From: GAS368 sp965227745
GTDB lineage: Bacteria > Verrucomicrobiota > Verrucomicrobiia > Opitutales > Opitutaceae
Length of the DNA stretch: 64,000 nt
Reading direction: 5' to 3'
Assembly (NCBI GenBank): GCA_965227745.1
Contig: OZ245769.1
Location: 310,001-374,000, forward strand
The notes under the pieces were generated by a model that made no database searches, had not been told where the DNA came from, and worked only from the letters and a program-made list of their open reading frames with translations. Shown piece by piece: positions 1-7,745 of this stretch (position 1 is its first letter; the number at the start of each line of letters is the position of its first letter). The position numbers and the translations under genes were made by a program.

Positions 1-610
1 CGGCGACGAATTCGATCTTCACGACCGTGGCGGCGGGGACGGTGACGGACTTCTCGTTGGAGAAGAAATCATCCTTACCCATCGTGACGACGGACGTCTT
101 CGAGTCGGGCGACCACTTACCCATGGAGTGAGGGTGGGCGCGGGCGTAGTCTTTCACGGCCTTGGGCGCGCGACGGTCGGAGTTGCCCTCGCGGAGGACG
201 GGATTGACGGCGGAGCCCTTGACCTTGTCGTAGCGGGCCTTGGCATCTTTCTCGGCGTCCGTCTTCGGGACTTCAGGATAATCCGGCACGGCGTAGCCAT
301 GCGACTGGAGCTCGGCGATGGCTTCCTTGAGCTGCGGGACGGAGGCGGAGATGTTGGGCAGCTTGATGATGTTGGCCTCGGGCTTGAGCGTCAGTGCGCC
401 GAGCTCCGCGAGGTGATCGCCGATGCGCTGGGCCTCGGGCAGCTTATCCGAAAACACTGCGAGGATACGTCCCGCCAGGGAGATGTCGCGCGTCTCGATC
501 GCGATGCCCGCATGCTTCGTGAAAGCCTGCACGATCGGCAGCAGAGAGTAGGTGGCGAGCGCGGGAGCCTCGTCGGTTTTCGTGTAGATGATGGTGGGCT
601 TGGCGGACAT
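1..610 (-). CDS. icd: Monomeric NADP-dependent isocitrate dehydrogenase, N-terminal part (cut by window edge)
   Basis: Reading leftward from ATG at 610, the frame stays open to base 1 and gives the first 203 residues of a protein that is usually about 740 residues. The start MSAKPTIIYTKTDEAPALAT, the segment EANIIKLPNISASVPQLKEA (residues 79-98) and SAVNPVLREGNSDRR (133-147) are hallmarks of the monomeric IDH family; the last is part of the isocitrate-binding region. The enzyme oxidatively decarboxylates isocitrate to 2-oxoglutarate with NADP+ in the cytoplasmic TCA cycle. It is unrelated in sequence to the common dimeric Icd. The C-terminal three quarters lie outside the window, so integrity cannot be judged. 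Confidence 0.95.
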   Translation of the reverse strand, partial: MSAKPTIIYTKTDEAPALATYSLLPIVQAFTKHAGIAIETRDISLAGRILAVFSDKLPEAQRIGDHLAELGALTLKPEANIIKLPNISASVPQLKEAIAELQSHGYAVPDYPEVPKTDAEKDAKARYDKVKGSAVNPVLREGNSDRRAPKAVKDYARAHPHSMGKWSPDSKTSVVTMGKDDFFSNEKSVTVPAATVVKIEFVA

Positions 611-771
611 GATGGGAGTTTAAGAGTGTAAGCGGACTATGCTAGAGGCCGTAGCGGGAATGGGTCAACCACCGCATCTCCTTTTTTCGTCGCGAAACCG
701 AGGGCGGGCGCCAAGGTCTGAAAGGCACGAGAATCACGCGCGCAACTCCTCTTTCTGCCTCGTTTACCGCC

Positions 772-1311
772 ATGAAAAAATTCCTCTTCCTGTTCCTCCT
801 CGGTGTCGCCAGCGCCTTTGCGCAGTCGCAAAAAATCGACCTCGGCTCGCGCGGCGTGCTCACCATTTATCTGGAGGATGGGTGGACGTTCGACGTATCG
901 GATTTCGGTGACCGCCGCATCGTGAAAATGACTCCGAAGAGCGATAAAGTGAATGCCAACTGCGAGATGACGATCACGTTTCCCGAGCAGGATCGCTTCG
1001 ACACCAAGGCCCGCCTCAAGATGCGCGTGGAGATCGATGCGTCGAAATTTGAGGATCGATCGGTCGAGGGCAAGGCACGGGCGCAGGAGTTTAACCTGAC
1101 CTCGGGTTACGGCTTTTACTGCACCTTCACCGATCCTGATCTCGTGGGCGCAAAACCGAAGAAGGGTGACTATAAAAATATTTCCGTCGGCTTGATTCGC
1201 CTCGCGCCGGATGTGGTGATCGAACTCGCGATCAATGCCGACGGCGTGAAGAGCGAGCCCTACCAGCAAGTGCTGGGCGCGATCGAGGGGATGGAATTTA
1301 AGGCGAAATGA
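772..1311 (+). CDS. Exported protein of unknown function (179 aa)
   Basis: The protein opens with a clear signal peptide (MKKFLFLFLLGVASAFA, probable cleavage after residue 17). The mature part is about 160 residues, mixed alpha/beta in appearance, with no cysteine-rich or catalytic motif that I recognise. It has an early DGWTFDV segment and ends in a helical stretch GAIEGMEFKAK. It lies divergent from icd, with about 160 bases between the two starts. The codon pattern matches neighbouring genes, so I regard it as a real periplasmic or outer-membrane-associated protein. I cannot name a family; the general look resembles other small secreted proteins in this window (2564-3142 and 14586-15320), but no alignment supports homology. 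Confidence 0.75.
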   Translation: MKKFLFLFLLGVASAFAQSQKIDLGSRGVLTIYLEDGWTFDVSDFGDRRIVKMTPKSDKVNANCEMTITFPEQDRFDTKARLKMRVEIDASKFEDRSVEGKARAQEFNLTSGYGFYCTFTDPDLVGAKPKKGDYKNISVGLIRLAPDVVIELAINADGVKSEPYQQVLGAIEGMEFKAK

Positions 1312-1338
1312 CGGTGAGGCGGGCTAGGCGGGAAAATT

Positions 1339-1448
1339 CCAAGCTCCAACAGCCAAGCTCCAATGAAACTTCAATCGCAGCCAATGAATCCCATCGTTGG
1401 ATGCCTTCCGATCTTTTTTGGTCCTTGGAGGTTGGTCCTTGGTGCTTC
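1339..1448. repeat. CCAAGCTCC-type intergenic repeat, two facing copies
   Basis: The gap between the two flanking genes contains CCAAGCTCCAA twice followed by GAAACTTCAA. Near 1420-1448 the reverse complement of a GAAGCACCAAGGACCAA string appears. Closely similar strings occur at 60503-60546 and 61862-61892. This is a dispersed noncoding repeat, not a gene. Confidence 0.6.
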
Positions 1449-1478
1449 GCCGATAGGCGGGACACCATACGAATCAGC

Positions 1479-2360
1479 TTATTTCTTCGCCGGAGTCGGC
1501 GGCGCCTTGGGCGTGGCGGCGGTGACGATGCGGACGACGTGATAGCTCGCGAGGGTACCGCCGACGTTTTTCATGCCGTGCTCGGCATTGGACCCGTAGA
1601 AGAAAATCGAGCCCGGGCCGCCGCGTTTCGTCACGCCATCGATGGTGACCTCCATCGTGCCCTCTTTTACGATGACGATTTCCTCGTCAGGGTGGCGATG
1701 AGCGCCGTGGGGAATCTCGCCGGGATTGAGCGTGGTGACGTGGCACTCGAATTTTTCGCAGGTGGGCGTGGGCGAATCGACGATGGAGCGACGGGCGCCG
1801 GTCTTGGTCGTGACGACGGGCAGCTTTTCCCAGTCGAAGACACTGGAGGGGAGCTTGCCGGGGAGTTTGGCTGCCGCGGCCCCTTCCGCGGGAGCGGATT
1901 TCGTGGCGAGGGTTTCGAAATTGAAGACGAGGTACGTCGAGGGGGTGGTGCCGACATTGCGGACGTTGTGAAGATCGTTGGCCGCGTAAAATAGCAGCGA
2001 GCCCGGGCCGGCGCGCTGGGTCTGGCCGTTGATGGAGATTTCGAGCGTACCGTCCTTGATGATAATGAACTCCTCGCGCGCGTGGCGGTGCGGCGGATGG
2101 GACATCTCGCCGGGCTTGAGGGTGGTGATGTGCGATTCGAATTTCTCGAAGGTGGCGCTCGGCAAATCGACGACGTCGCGGCGCTCGCCGTTGGCCGTGG
2201 GCTTGACCTTGAGTTCATCCCACACCCACACACGCGAACCGAGTTTGGCCGTCGCGGCGGCGGGTACAGACGGGGCAGGGGTAGAGTTCTGGGCCATAAG
2301 CGGAGTGACGGCGAGCAACACGAGGGCGGGAAAAGGAGTGAAGCGGAGAAGCGAAGACAT
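1479..2360 (-). CDS. Exported bicupin (two tandem cupin domains)
   Basis: The start is placed at ATG 2360 because it opens a signal peptide (MSSLLRFTPFPALVLLAVTP, then LMAQ); the frame upstream looks non-coding. The 293-residue protein carries two cupin barrels. Each has a conserved metal-binding motif: PPHRHAREEFIIIKDG in the first and GAHRHPDEEIVIVKEG in the second, each followed by a late histidine (NDLHNV, NAEHGM). The halves align closely (KFESHITTLKPGE against KFECHVTTLNPGE), which shows an internal duplication. Such proteins bind Mn, Fe or Zn and may be small-molecule dioxygenases, isomerases or sugar-binding proteins. The substrate is unknown. It faces the 772-1311 gene tail to tail. 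Confidence 0.85.
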   Translation of the reverse strand: MSSLLRFTPFPALVLLAVTPLMAQNSTPAPSVPAAATAKLGSRVWVWDELKVKPTANGERRDVVDLPSATFEKFESHITTLKPGEMSHPPHRHAREEFIIIKDGTLEISINGQTQRAGPGSLLFYAANDLHNVRNVGTTPSTYLVFNFETLATKSAPAEGAAAAKLPGKLPSSVFDWEKLPVVTTKTGARRSIVDSPTPTCEKFECHVTTLNPGEIPHGAHRHPDEEIVIVKEGTMEVTIDGVTKRGGPGSIFFYGSNAEHGMKNVGGTLASYHVVRIVTAATPKAPPTPAKK

Positions 2361-2563
2361 GGGCGACGGGTAGGAGTTGGCGCGGTGGGTTACGCGGGGG
2401 TGGGGGCGGAGAAGATTCTGCCTTCGTGGTGCGCGAGGCAATGCGGAAGCAGTCACGCGTACGCGTCGGTTCTGAATTTGGGGCGGTAAAATAAACGCGC
2501 GGGGGCGGACGAAAGAGGGAGTTCATAGTCGACGGCGGGCGCGGCGAGGAGTAGATCAGGAAT

Positions 2564-3142
2564 ATGCAATCTGCCGCTGCCTTGCTGGCCTCCGTTTTGG
2601 TATTTGGCGGCGTTGGCGGAATCGCCGTGTGGGCGGCAGAGGACGGCTTCAAGGCGTTTGCGGAGCCCGGCGGGAGTTGGGTGGCGGAGTTCCCGTCACC
2701 GCCCGTGCGACGCGAGACCAAGGCCGGTCAAAGCGAGGGGCCCCTGACCTACACGGCGGTCGAAGTGGCCGAGGGCGCGACGTACTACATTTACTCGCTC
2801 ACGGTTTCACTCGCGGAAAAGGACACGGCTTTCACTCGCGTTCGTACACGCAATGAGACGCGGGCGCTGCACACCTATATCGAAACCAATGCGGCGGCCC
2901 TCGGCGATGACTCGAAAGTCCTCGTGATGAAAGAGCTCGTGCTCGGCGATGGCACCAAGGGCCTCGAGTTTCTCATTCGCGCGGATGTGAACGGTGCGGT
3001 GCTGCTGAAGCACGGCTTCGTGACGGGAAACAATGGTCGGTTTCTCAGCGCCTCAATCACCGCGCCGGAAAGCGCAAAGGAGCGACTGGCCGCCCGGCAA
3101 GTCGCGCTGATGAAATCGCTGCGGGTGAAGCTCACGCAGTAA
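2564..3142 (+). CDS. Exported protein of unknown function (192 aa)
   Basis: It begins with a hydrophobic signal segment (residues 1-24, ending VWAAEDG) and continues into a soluble domain. That domain includes WVAEFPSPPVRRET, a TYTAVEVAEGATYYIYS strand region and an RLAARQVALMKSLRV tail. There is no catalytic motif that I can identify. The segment order (a hydrophobic leader, a WxxEFPxPP motif, then alternating strands) resembles small periplasmic proteins often labelled hypothetical. It is the first gene of a same-strand run continuing into the spermidine-synthase-like pair, but the 88-base gap makes cotranscription uncertain. Confidence 0.75.
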   Translation: MQSAAALLASVLVFGGVGGIAVWAAEDGFKAFAEPGGSWVAEFPSPPVRRETKAGQSEGPLTYTAVEVAEGATYYIYSLTVSLAEKDTAFTRVRTRNETRALHTYIETNAAALGDDSKVLVMKELVLGDGTKGLEFLIRADVNGAVLLKHGFVTGNNGRFLSASITAPESAKERLAARQVALMKSLRVKLTQ

Positions 3143-3230
3143 GGCGGCGCCATCGCGGGGCCGGGCGGCGCTTTGGGGAGATCGGAGTTCGCCGACTTTC
3201 GTGGTGACATCGGCGGGCCGATGACGCACG

Positions 3231-3869
3231 GTGCGCGACCTCCCTGTGTCGATTTTCGCTTTCTACCTTGTCGTTCTCATCCTCGGTATTCTCAGCATGG
3301 GATTTCAAATGCTGGGCTCGCGCTTGCTGGGGCCGCATTTCGGTTCGGCGGTCGATGTGTGGGCCTGCCTGATCTCGACTTTCCTGCTGGCATTTAGCGT
3401 GGGCTCGATGGTCGGTGGCGTGATCAGCAACTTGACCGCCTCGGCGCGCCTGCGGTCTCAGATTGCTTGCGCAGTCGTCGCGGTGGTCTCCATCGCGATC
3501 ACGACCTATTGGGGCAAGGCGATGCTGGACAAAATCGAGGTGGCATTTGAGACCGTGCTCGCGGGCGCACTGACCTCGTGCCTCGCGCTTTTCCTCCTGC
3601 CGGTCACGGCGCTCTCCACGTTTTCACCACAGTGCGTGCAGGCGCTGGCACAGCGCGGCGTGGCCCCCGGCAAGGCATCGGGCCTGATTTACGGCGTGAG
3701 CACGCTCGGAAATATCGCGGGCGTGATGCTCACGACCTTTGTCCTCATCCCGAAATTTCCCGTGTCCACGCTGCTCTATGTGTGGCTCGGCGTCGCGGTT
3801 TTGAGCCTCGCCGCGCTGTTGCAATTCCTGCGGACGCCGGCGGGCCGCGCTCCTCTTTCCCCGTCATGA
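3231..3869 (+). CDS. Spermidine-synthase-like integral membrane protein (membrane half)
   Basis: The 212-residue protein is almost wholly hydrophobic, with about six predicted membrane segments, including FYLVVLILGILSMGFQML near the start and GVSTLGNIAGVMLTTFVLIP near 150-169. The latter glycine-rich motif is typical of the membrane domain fused to many bacterial spermidine-synthase homologues. Here that domain is a separate polypeptide. Its TGA overlaps the ATG of the next gene (ATGA), so the two are probably translationally coupled and form one complex. The start is GTG 3231; GTG 3246 is an in-frame alternative. The function is unproven; transport or membrane anchoring of a polyamine-type enzyme is inferred. 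Confidence 0.75.
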   Translation: MRDLPVSIFAFYLVVLILGILSMGFQMLGSRLLGPHFGSAVDVWACLISTFLLAFSVGSMVGGVISNLTASARLRSQIACAVVAVVSIAITTYWGKAMLDKIEVAFETVLAGALTSCLALFLLPVTALSTFSPQCVQALAQRGVAPGKASGLIYGVSTLGNIAGVMLTTFVLIPKFPVSTLLYVWLGVAVLSLAALLQFLRTPAGRAPLSPS

Positions 3870-4789
3870 AACTGGCCCGCTTACTTTCCCTCTTCGCCCT
3901 GCTTCCCGCTGCGCTCGGTGCGGCGGCTGCGCCTACGGGCAATTACATCGAGAGTTTCGACACCATCTATAATAGCCTGACGATCGAGAAAATCGGCACG
4001 CTGGTGGAACTGCGCGCGCGCTCGCGTCGCGGCGAGGCGCTGGAGTCGGCGGTCGATCTCGCGGACCCGCTCAATCTGCAGGTCGGCTACACACGCACGC
4101 TTTTCGCCGGGCTGTTTTTCCAGCCGAAGCCGGAGCGCGTACTGATGATCGGCCTCGGCGGGGCGGGCTTTCACCGGCTGTTTGGCGCGGCGTATCCGAA
4201 GACGCTGCTGCAGACGGTGGAGCTGGACCCGAAGGTCTTCGAATTGTGCAAAGAGCGGCTCGACTTTAAGCCCACCGACCAGATGCCGGTGGCCCTCACG
4301 GACGGCCGCATGTTTGTGAAGCGCGACAAGACCAAGTGGGATTGGATCGTACTCGATGCCTTTCGCGGCGGCTTCGTGCCCCCGCACTTGAAGACCGAGG
4401 AATTTTACCGCGAGTGCGCCGACCATCTCACCGACAAAGGCGTATTCCTAAGCAATCTTCATTCGGGCACGGAGCTTTTTTACTCCGACGTGAAGACCAT
4501 CATGAAGGTCTTCCCGCAGGTAGTGCTCTTTGTGACGACGGGGCGGGGTAATGTGATCGCGTGTGCGGTGAAGTACCGTACGCCGGACGTGACCAAGAAA
4601 GAAGCCTGGGCCGATGTTTCGCCGGAAGTCGCCAAGGTCTTCGAAGGCCGGCTCGATTTGAAAATGATCCGCGGCGAGTACACGCCCATCCCGGTGCATG
4701 AGCTGCCCAAGGCGAAGGTGCTCAGCGATGATTTTGCCCCGGTGGAATTTTTGGACACGGTCAAAACCAACAACACGGGTCCGAAGTGA
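3866..4789 (+). CDS. Exported spermidine-synthase-like methyltransferase-fold protein (catalytic half)
   Basis: The 307-residue protein starts at ATG 3866, inside the stop of the upstream membrane gene. It has an apparent signal peptide (MKLARLLSLFALLPAALGAA). The rest is a Rossmann-type spermidine synthase (PABS) domain with the nucleotide-binding loop VLMIGLGGAGF, the acidic TVELDPKV, TDGRMFVKR and the DAFRGGFVPPHLKTEEFY region, all in family order. Cytoplasmic SpeE uses decarboxylated S-adenosylmethionine and putrescine. An exported version would lack that donor in the periplasm, so either the leader is an uncleaved anchor or the substrate differs. No speD is seen nearby. Calling it a polyamine enzyme would be premature. 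Confidence 0.8.
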   Translation: MKLARLLSLFALLPAALGAAAAPTGNYIESFDTIYNSLTIEKIGTLVELRARSRRGEALESAVDLADPLNLQVGYTRTLFAGLFFQPKPERVLMIGLGGAGFHRLFGAAYPKTLLQTVELDPKVFELCKERLDFKPTDQMPVALTDGRMFVKRDKTKWDWIVLDAFRGGFVPPHLKTEEFYRECADHLTDKGVFLSNLHSGTELFYSDVKTIMKVFPQVVLFVTTGRGNVIACAVKYRTPDVTKKEAWADVSPEVAKVFEGRLDLKMIRGEYTPIPVHELPKAKVLSDDFAPVEFLDTVKTNNTGPK

Positions 4790-4913
4790 TGGATAGGAAA
4801 TAAGGAGATAGGGTTTGGGGTTTTGGGTCTCGGGGTGCGCCGGACGCTCGGGTGCGATGTTGCATGACACGCGGCGTCGTTTCTATTTTGGTGGGAACCT
4901 CTTCCCCTTACCC

Positions 4914-6434
4914 ATGGCACTTTTTATTGGCATCGATTCCGGCACCCAGAGCGTCAAGGCCGTCGTCCTCGATCTGGAGACGCGCAAGGTCATCGCTGAC
5001 GCCCGCGCCCCGCACCAGTTGATCTCGGGCTTGCCGGTCGGGCACATGGAGCAGCATCCGCGCGATTGGGTGGATGCGCTCGATACGGTGCTCGCGGCCG
5101 TCGCGAAGCAGATCGATGGCGCGCAAGTCCGCGGCATCGGCGTGTCGGGCCAGCAGCACGGTTTCGTGCCGCTCGACGCCGACGGTAACGTGATTCGCCC
5201 CGCCAAGCTCTGGTGCGATACCAGCACCATTGCGGAGTGCGCGTTCATCACGAAGAAGCTCGGCGGGCCGAAGGCCGCGATTCGGAAGACCGGCAATCTC
5301 ATCATGCCCGGGTTCACGGCGCCGAAAATTCTCTGGCTAAAGCGGCACGAGCCGAAGCACTACGCTAAGCTCCGCCATGTCCTCCTGCCGCACGATTACC
5401 TCAATTTTTTCCTGACGGGGAATTACTTCATGGAGTACGGCGATGCGTCGGGCACGGCGTTGCTCGATGTGCGTAAGCGTACGTGGTCGAACGATGTGAT
5501 CAAGGTGATCGATCCCAAACTTGCCGCCTGGCTTCCGCCGCTGAGCGAATCGAGCGCGGCGGCCGGCAAGCTCAAGCCGGAGCTGGCCAAGCGCTACGGG
5601 TTTTCAGCCGACGTCGTTGTCAGTGCCGGCGGTGGTGACAATATGATGGGCGCGATCGGGACGGGCAATGTCGCGCCGGGCGTCGTGAGCGCGAGCTTCG
5701 GCACGAGTGGCACGATCTACGCCTATGCGGCCAAACCCGTGGTCGACCCGGTGGGTGAGATCGCTGCCTTTTGCTCGTCGAGTGGTGGTTGGCTGCCGCT
5801 GCTCTGCACCATGAATGTGACGGGGGTCACGGAGCATGTGCGTAGTCTCTTTGGCCACGACCATGCGGCGCTGAATGCGGCGGTCGCAGCGACCCCGGCG
5901 GGCGCGGGTGGCCTCGTGATGCTGCCCTACCTCGCGGGCGAGCGCACCCCGAATGTTCCCGACGGCTCGGGCGTATTGCTCGGCTTCCATAACGACAACT
6001 TTACCTCGGCCCATATCGCCCGGGCGGCAATGGAAGGCGTAACGATGGGCATGAATTATGGTCTGCGTCGCCTCGCCGCGCTCGGCGTGAAAGCCAAGGA
6101 AATCCGGGTGACGGGTGGCGGCTCGAAGTCACCGATCTGGCGTCAGATCATGGCCGACATCTTCGGCGTGCCCGTCGTCGCGATGGTCGAGGATGAAGGC
6201 GCGGCCCTCGGTGGTGCGCTGCAGGCGGCGTGGTGTGTCGCCCTGCGCGACGGAAATAAAAAAGCGAAGCTCTCCGATTTTACGGCGGGTGTCGTCGCCA
6301 TCGACGAGTCCACTCGCTGTAAACCCAATAAGGCAAACGTGGCCCGCTACCGAAAGCTGCAATCACTCCAGGATAAACTGAGCCTCGCGCTCCGCGAGGT
6401 GTTTGCCGAACAGCGGAAAGCGGCCGGCCTGTAG
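4914..6434 (+). CDS. xylB: Xylulokinase
   Basis: This 506-residue FGGY-family kinase starts at ATG 4914 (MALFIGIDSGTQSVKAVVLD). It shows the phosphate-binding N-terminal loop DSGTQS, the substrate loop GIGVSGQQHGFVPLD (about residues 75-90), SASFGTSGTIYAY in the middle and the C-terminal TGGGSKSPIWRQIMADIFGV nucleotide-binding motif. Length and motif spacing match XylB, which phosphorylates D-xylulose to xylulose 5-phosphate for the pentose phosphate pathway. No xylA lies next to it, so the gene stands alone. Other FGGY members (for example ribulokinase) differ in the substrate loop, and I consider xylulokinase clearly best. Confidence 0.92.
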   Translation: MALFIGIDSGTQSVKAVVLDLETRKVIADARAPHQLISGLPVGHMEQHPRDWVDALDTVLAAVAKQIDGAQVRGIGVSGQQHGFVPLDADGNVIRPAKLWCDTSTIAECAFITKKLGGPKAAIRKTGNLIMPGFTAPKILWLKRHEPKHYAKLRHVLLPHDYLNFFLTGNYFMEYGDASGTALLDVRKRTWSNDVIKVIDPKLAAWLPPLSESSAAAGKLKPELAKRYGFSADVVVSAGGGDNMMGAIGTGNVAPGVVSASFGTSGTIYAYAAKPVVDPVGEIAAFCSSSGGWLPLLCTMNVTGVTEHVRSLFGHDHAALNAAVAATPAGAGGLVMLPYLAGERTPNVPDGSGVLLGFHNDNFTSAHIARAAMEGVTMGMNYGLRRLAALGVKAKEIRVTGGGSKSPIWRQIMADIFGVPVVAMVEDEGAALGGALQAAWCVALRDGNKKAKLSDFTAGVVAIDESTRCKPNKANVARYRKLQSLQDKLSLALREVFAEQRKAAGL

Positions 6435-6457
6435 CCGGGATTTCGAAATTTCCCGGC
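6434..6457 (+). terminator. Hairpin at the xylB stop codon
   Basis: GCCGGGA (6434-6440) pairs with TCCCGGC (6451-6457) around an AT-rich loop, beginning at the last base of the xylB stop. There is no clear T-run, so intrinsic termination is only possible. Confidence 0.4.
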
Positions 6458-6478
6458 CCTAGCTTCCGTCGGATGCGA

Positions 6479-6778
6479 TCAATTCGCGTGCGGAGCGTGC
6501 TTCGGCGCTTCGCGGCGGTGGAAGATCTTGGTGGTCGGAAGTTGGGTGAGAAACACGAGGGCTTCGACGAAGAGGAAGATGGACGCGATCAGGACCCACA
6601 CCGCTTCGCGACCGAGTTTGCCGGCGACGAGCGAGACAAACGACGTCGACGAACGGGGGGAGTTCGCGGGGGTGGGAGCGACGTAACTAAGGGGCGTGGA
6701 CATAGCTGCGACAGTGGCATCCCCCGTGCCACGGCGATTATTTTTGGTTTCTAGCTGCATGGTAAGAAGTAGTGACAT
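6479..6778 (-). CDS. Small single-span membrane protein (99 aa or shorter)
   Basis: The frame encodes a polar, proline/serine-rich N-terminus, then SFVSLVAGKLGREAVWVLIA, and a hydrophobic span that continues IFLFVEALVFL, ending in a histidine-rich tail. Three starts are possible: ATG 6778, ATG 6760 (MQLETKNN) and ATG 6703 (MSTPLSYV); none has a convincing Shine-Dalgarno sequence. The single membrane helix and natural-looking composition argue that it is real. I do not recognise a family. It converges on xylB with a 44-base gap. Confidence 0.5.
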   Translation of the reverse strand: MSLLLTMQLETKNNRRGTGDATVAAMSTPLSYVAPTPANSPRSSTSFVSLVAGKLGREAVWVLIASIFLFVEALVFLTQLPTTKIFHRREAPKHAPHAN

Positions 6779-6840
6779 TTCATGCCGGAAAACCCGCCAT
6801 GCGGAATCGGGGAATATTTACCATGTGACAATGGTTTGCT

Positions 6841-6966
6841 TTGTATAATTCCCCAGAACTAGGGGATTTTCCGGAGGCAATTGAGAAAGGCATTAAGCGA
6901 TTGGGCATCGATATCGGTGGGGATGGACAGCCTTACCAGTTGGATGGAGCCGTGAGTGATCGATGA
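6841..6966 (+). other. Short coding-like open frame, possible gene remnant
   Basis: In an AT-richer gap (6779-7038) a frame from TTG 6841 reads LYNSPELGDFPEAIEKGIKR and so on for about 40 residues, ending at TGA 6966. The amino-acid pattern looks protein-like, but an in-frame TGA lies just upstream (6826-6828) and no ATG is available. It could be the tail of a decayed gene. A TATAAT hexamer at 6844-6849 and a TCCCC/GGGGA hairpin (6850-6866) overlap it and could instead belong to a promoter region. Confidence 0.25.
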
Positions 6967-7038
6967 TTGACCCGATTTGAGATTGGAGGGCGTCGAGCCT
7001 TGCGACTTGACCGGGGGTGTACGTAGTCGATCACCGCC

Positions 7039-7593
7039 ATGGCCACGCCTGCTGACTCATCATTGCCCGCTGCGAATGCACTCGCGGCCCAAACGCTCGA
7101 GACGGCGCGTTTGCGGTTGCGACCCTTTGTAACGGCGGACGCGGCGTTTATCGTGGAGTTGGTCAACGAACCGGGCTGGCTCACGAATATCGGTGACCGC
7201 GGGGTGCGGACCCTGGCGGATGCGGAACGGTATTTGGTGAATGGCCCGATCGCGATGTACGCGCGTCGGGGCTTCGGCTTGCTGGCGGTGGAGCGCAAAG
7301 GGGATGGCGTCCTCGTCGGCATGTGCGGCTTGATTAAGCGCGAGACGATGAACGACGTGGACCTCGGCTATGCGCTACTCGCGCGGCACGCGGGGCAGGG
7401 GTACGCGCTCGAAGCCGCTAAGGCTGCACTCCTGCACGGACTGACGGATTTAAAACTACCCCGCGTGGTCGCGATCACGGCGTTGGAAAATCCGCGCTCG
7501 ATCCACCTGCTGGAGAAACTGGGTTTCCGGTTTGATCGGGTCGTGCCGGGTCCGCGAGACGGGGAGCAGTGTCGGTTATTCGTCCATGATTGA
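7039..7593 (+). CDS. GNAT-family N-acetyltransferase (RimJ/RimL-like)
   Basis: The 184-residue protein has the RimJ/RimL/Acetyltransf_3 pattern. It runs from LETARLRLRPFVTADAAFIV at residues 20-39, through VGMCGLIKRETMNDVDLGYA, to the acetyl-CoA loop HAGQGYALEAAKAAL and the late segment ITALENPRSIHLLEKLGFRF. The family transfers an acetyl group from acetyl-CoA to an amine: ribosomal protein N-termini, antibiotics or small metabolites. The target cannot be told from sequence. The first 18 residues are poorly conserved, so an internal start is possible, but ATG 7039 is the only good candidate. It appears to be monocistronic. Confidence 0.88.
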   Translation: MATPADSSLPAANALAAQTLETARLRLRPFVTADAAFIVELVNEPGWLTNIGDRGVRTLADAERYLVNGPIAMYARRGFGLLAVERKGDGVLVGMCGLIKRETMNDVDLGYALLARHAGQGYALEAAKAALLHGLTDLKLPRVVAITALENPRSIHLLEKLGFRFDRVVPGPRDGEQCRLFVHD

Positions 7594-7745
7594 AGAACGG
7601 CGCGCTTGCGAGTGACCGCGCCGGCACTGTCGCTCTGGGTCACGTCGTGCTGGGTCGAGGCGTGGTGAGAAAAACGTTTCGCTTTCGGGCGCGGTGCGTC
7701 TTGCTGGGCGAACCCTGAGAGTGAGCTAACCCCTTTCCCCGTCTT

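Noticed and set aside
1308..1994. A 228-codon plus-strand frame over the bicupin
   Set aside because: It is antisense to the convincing bicupin, and its glycine/arginine/aspartate composition is typical of a shadow.
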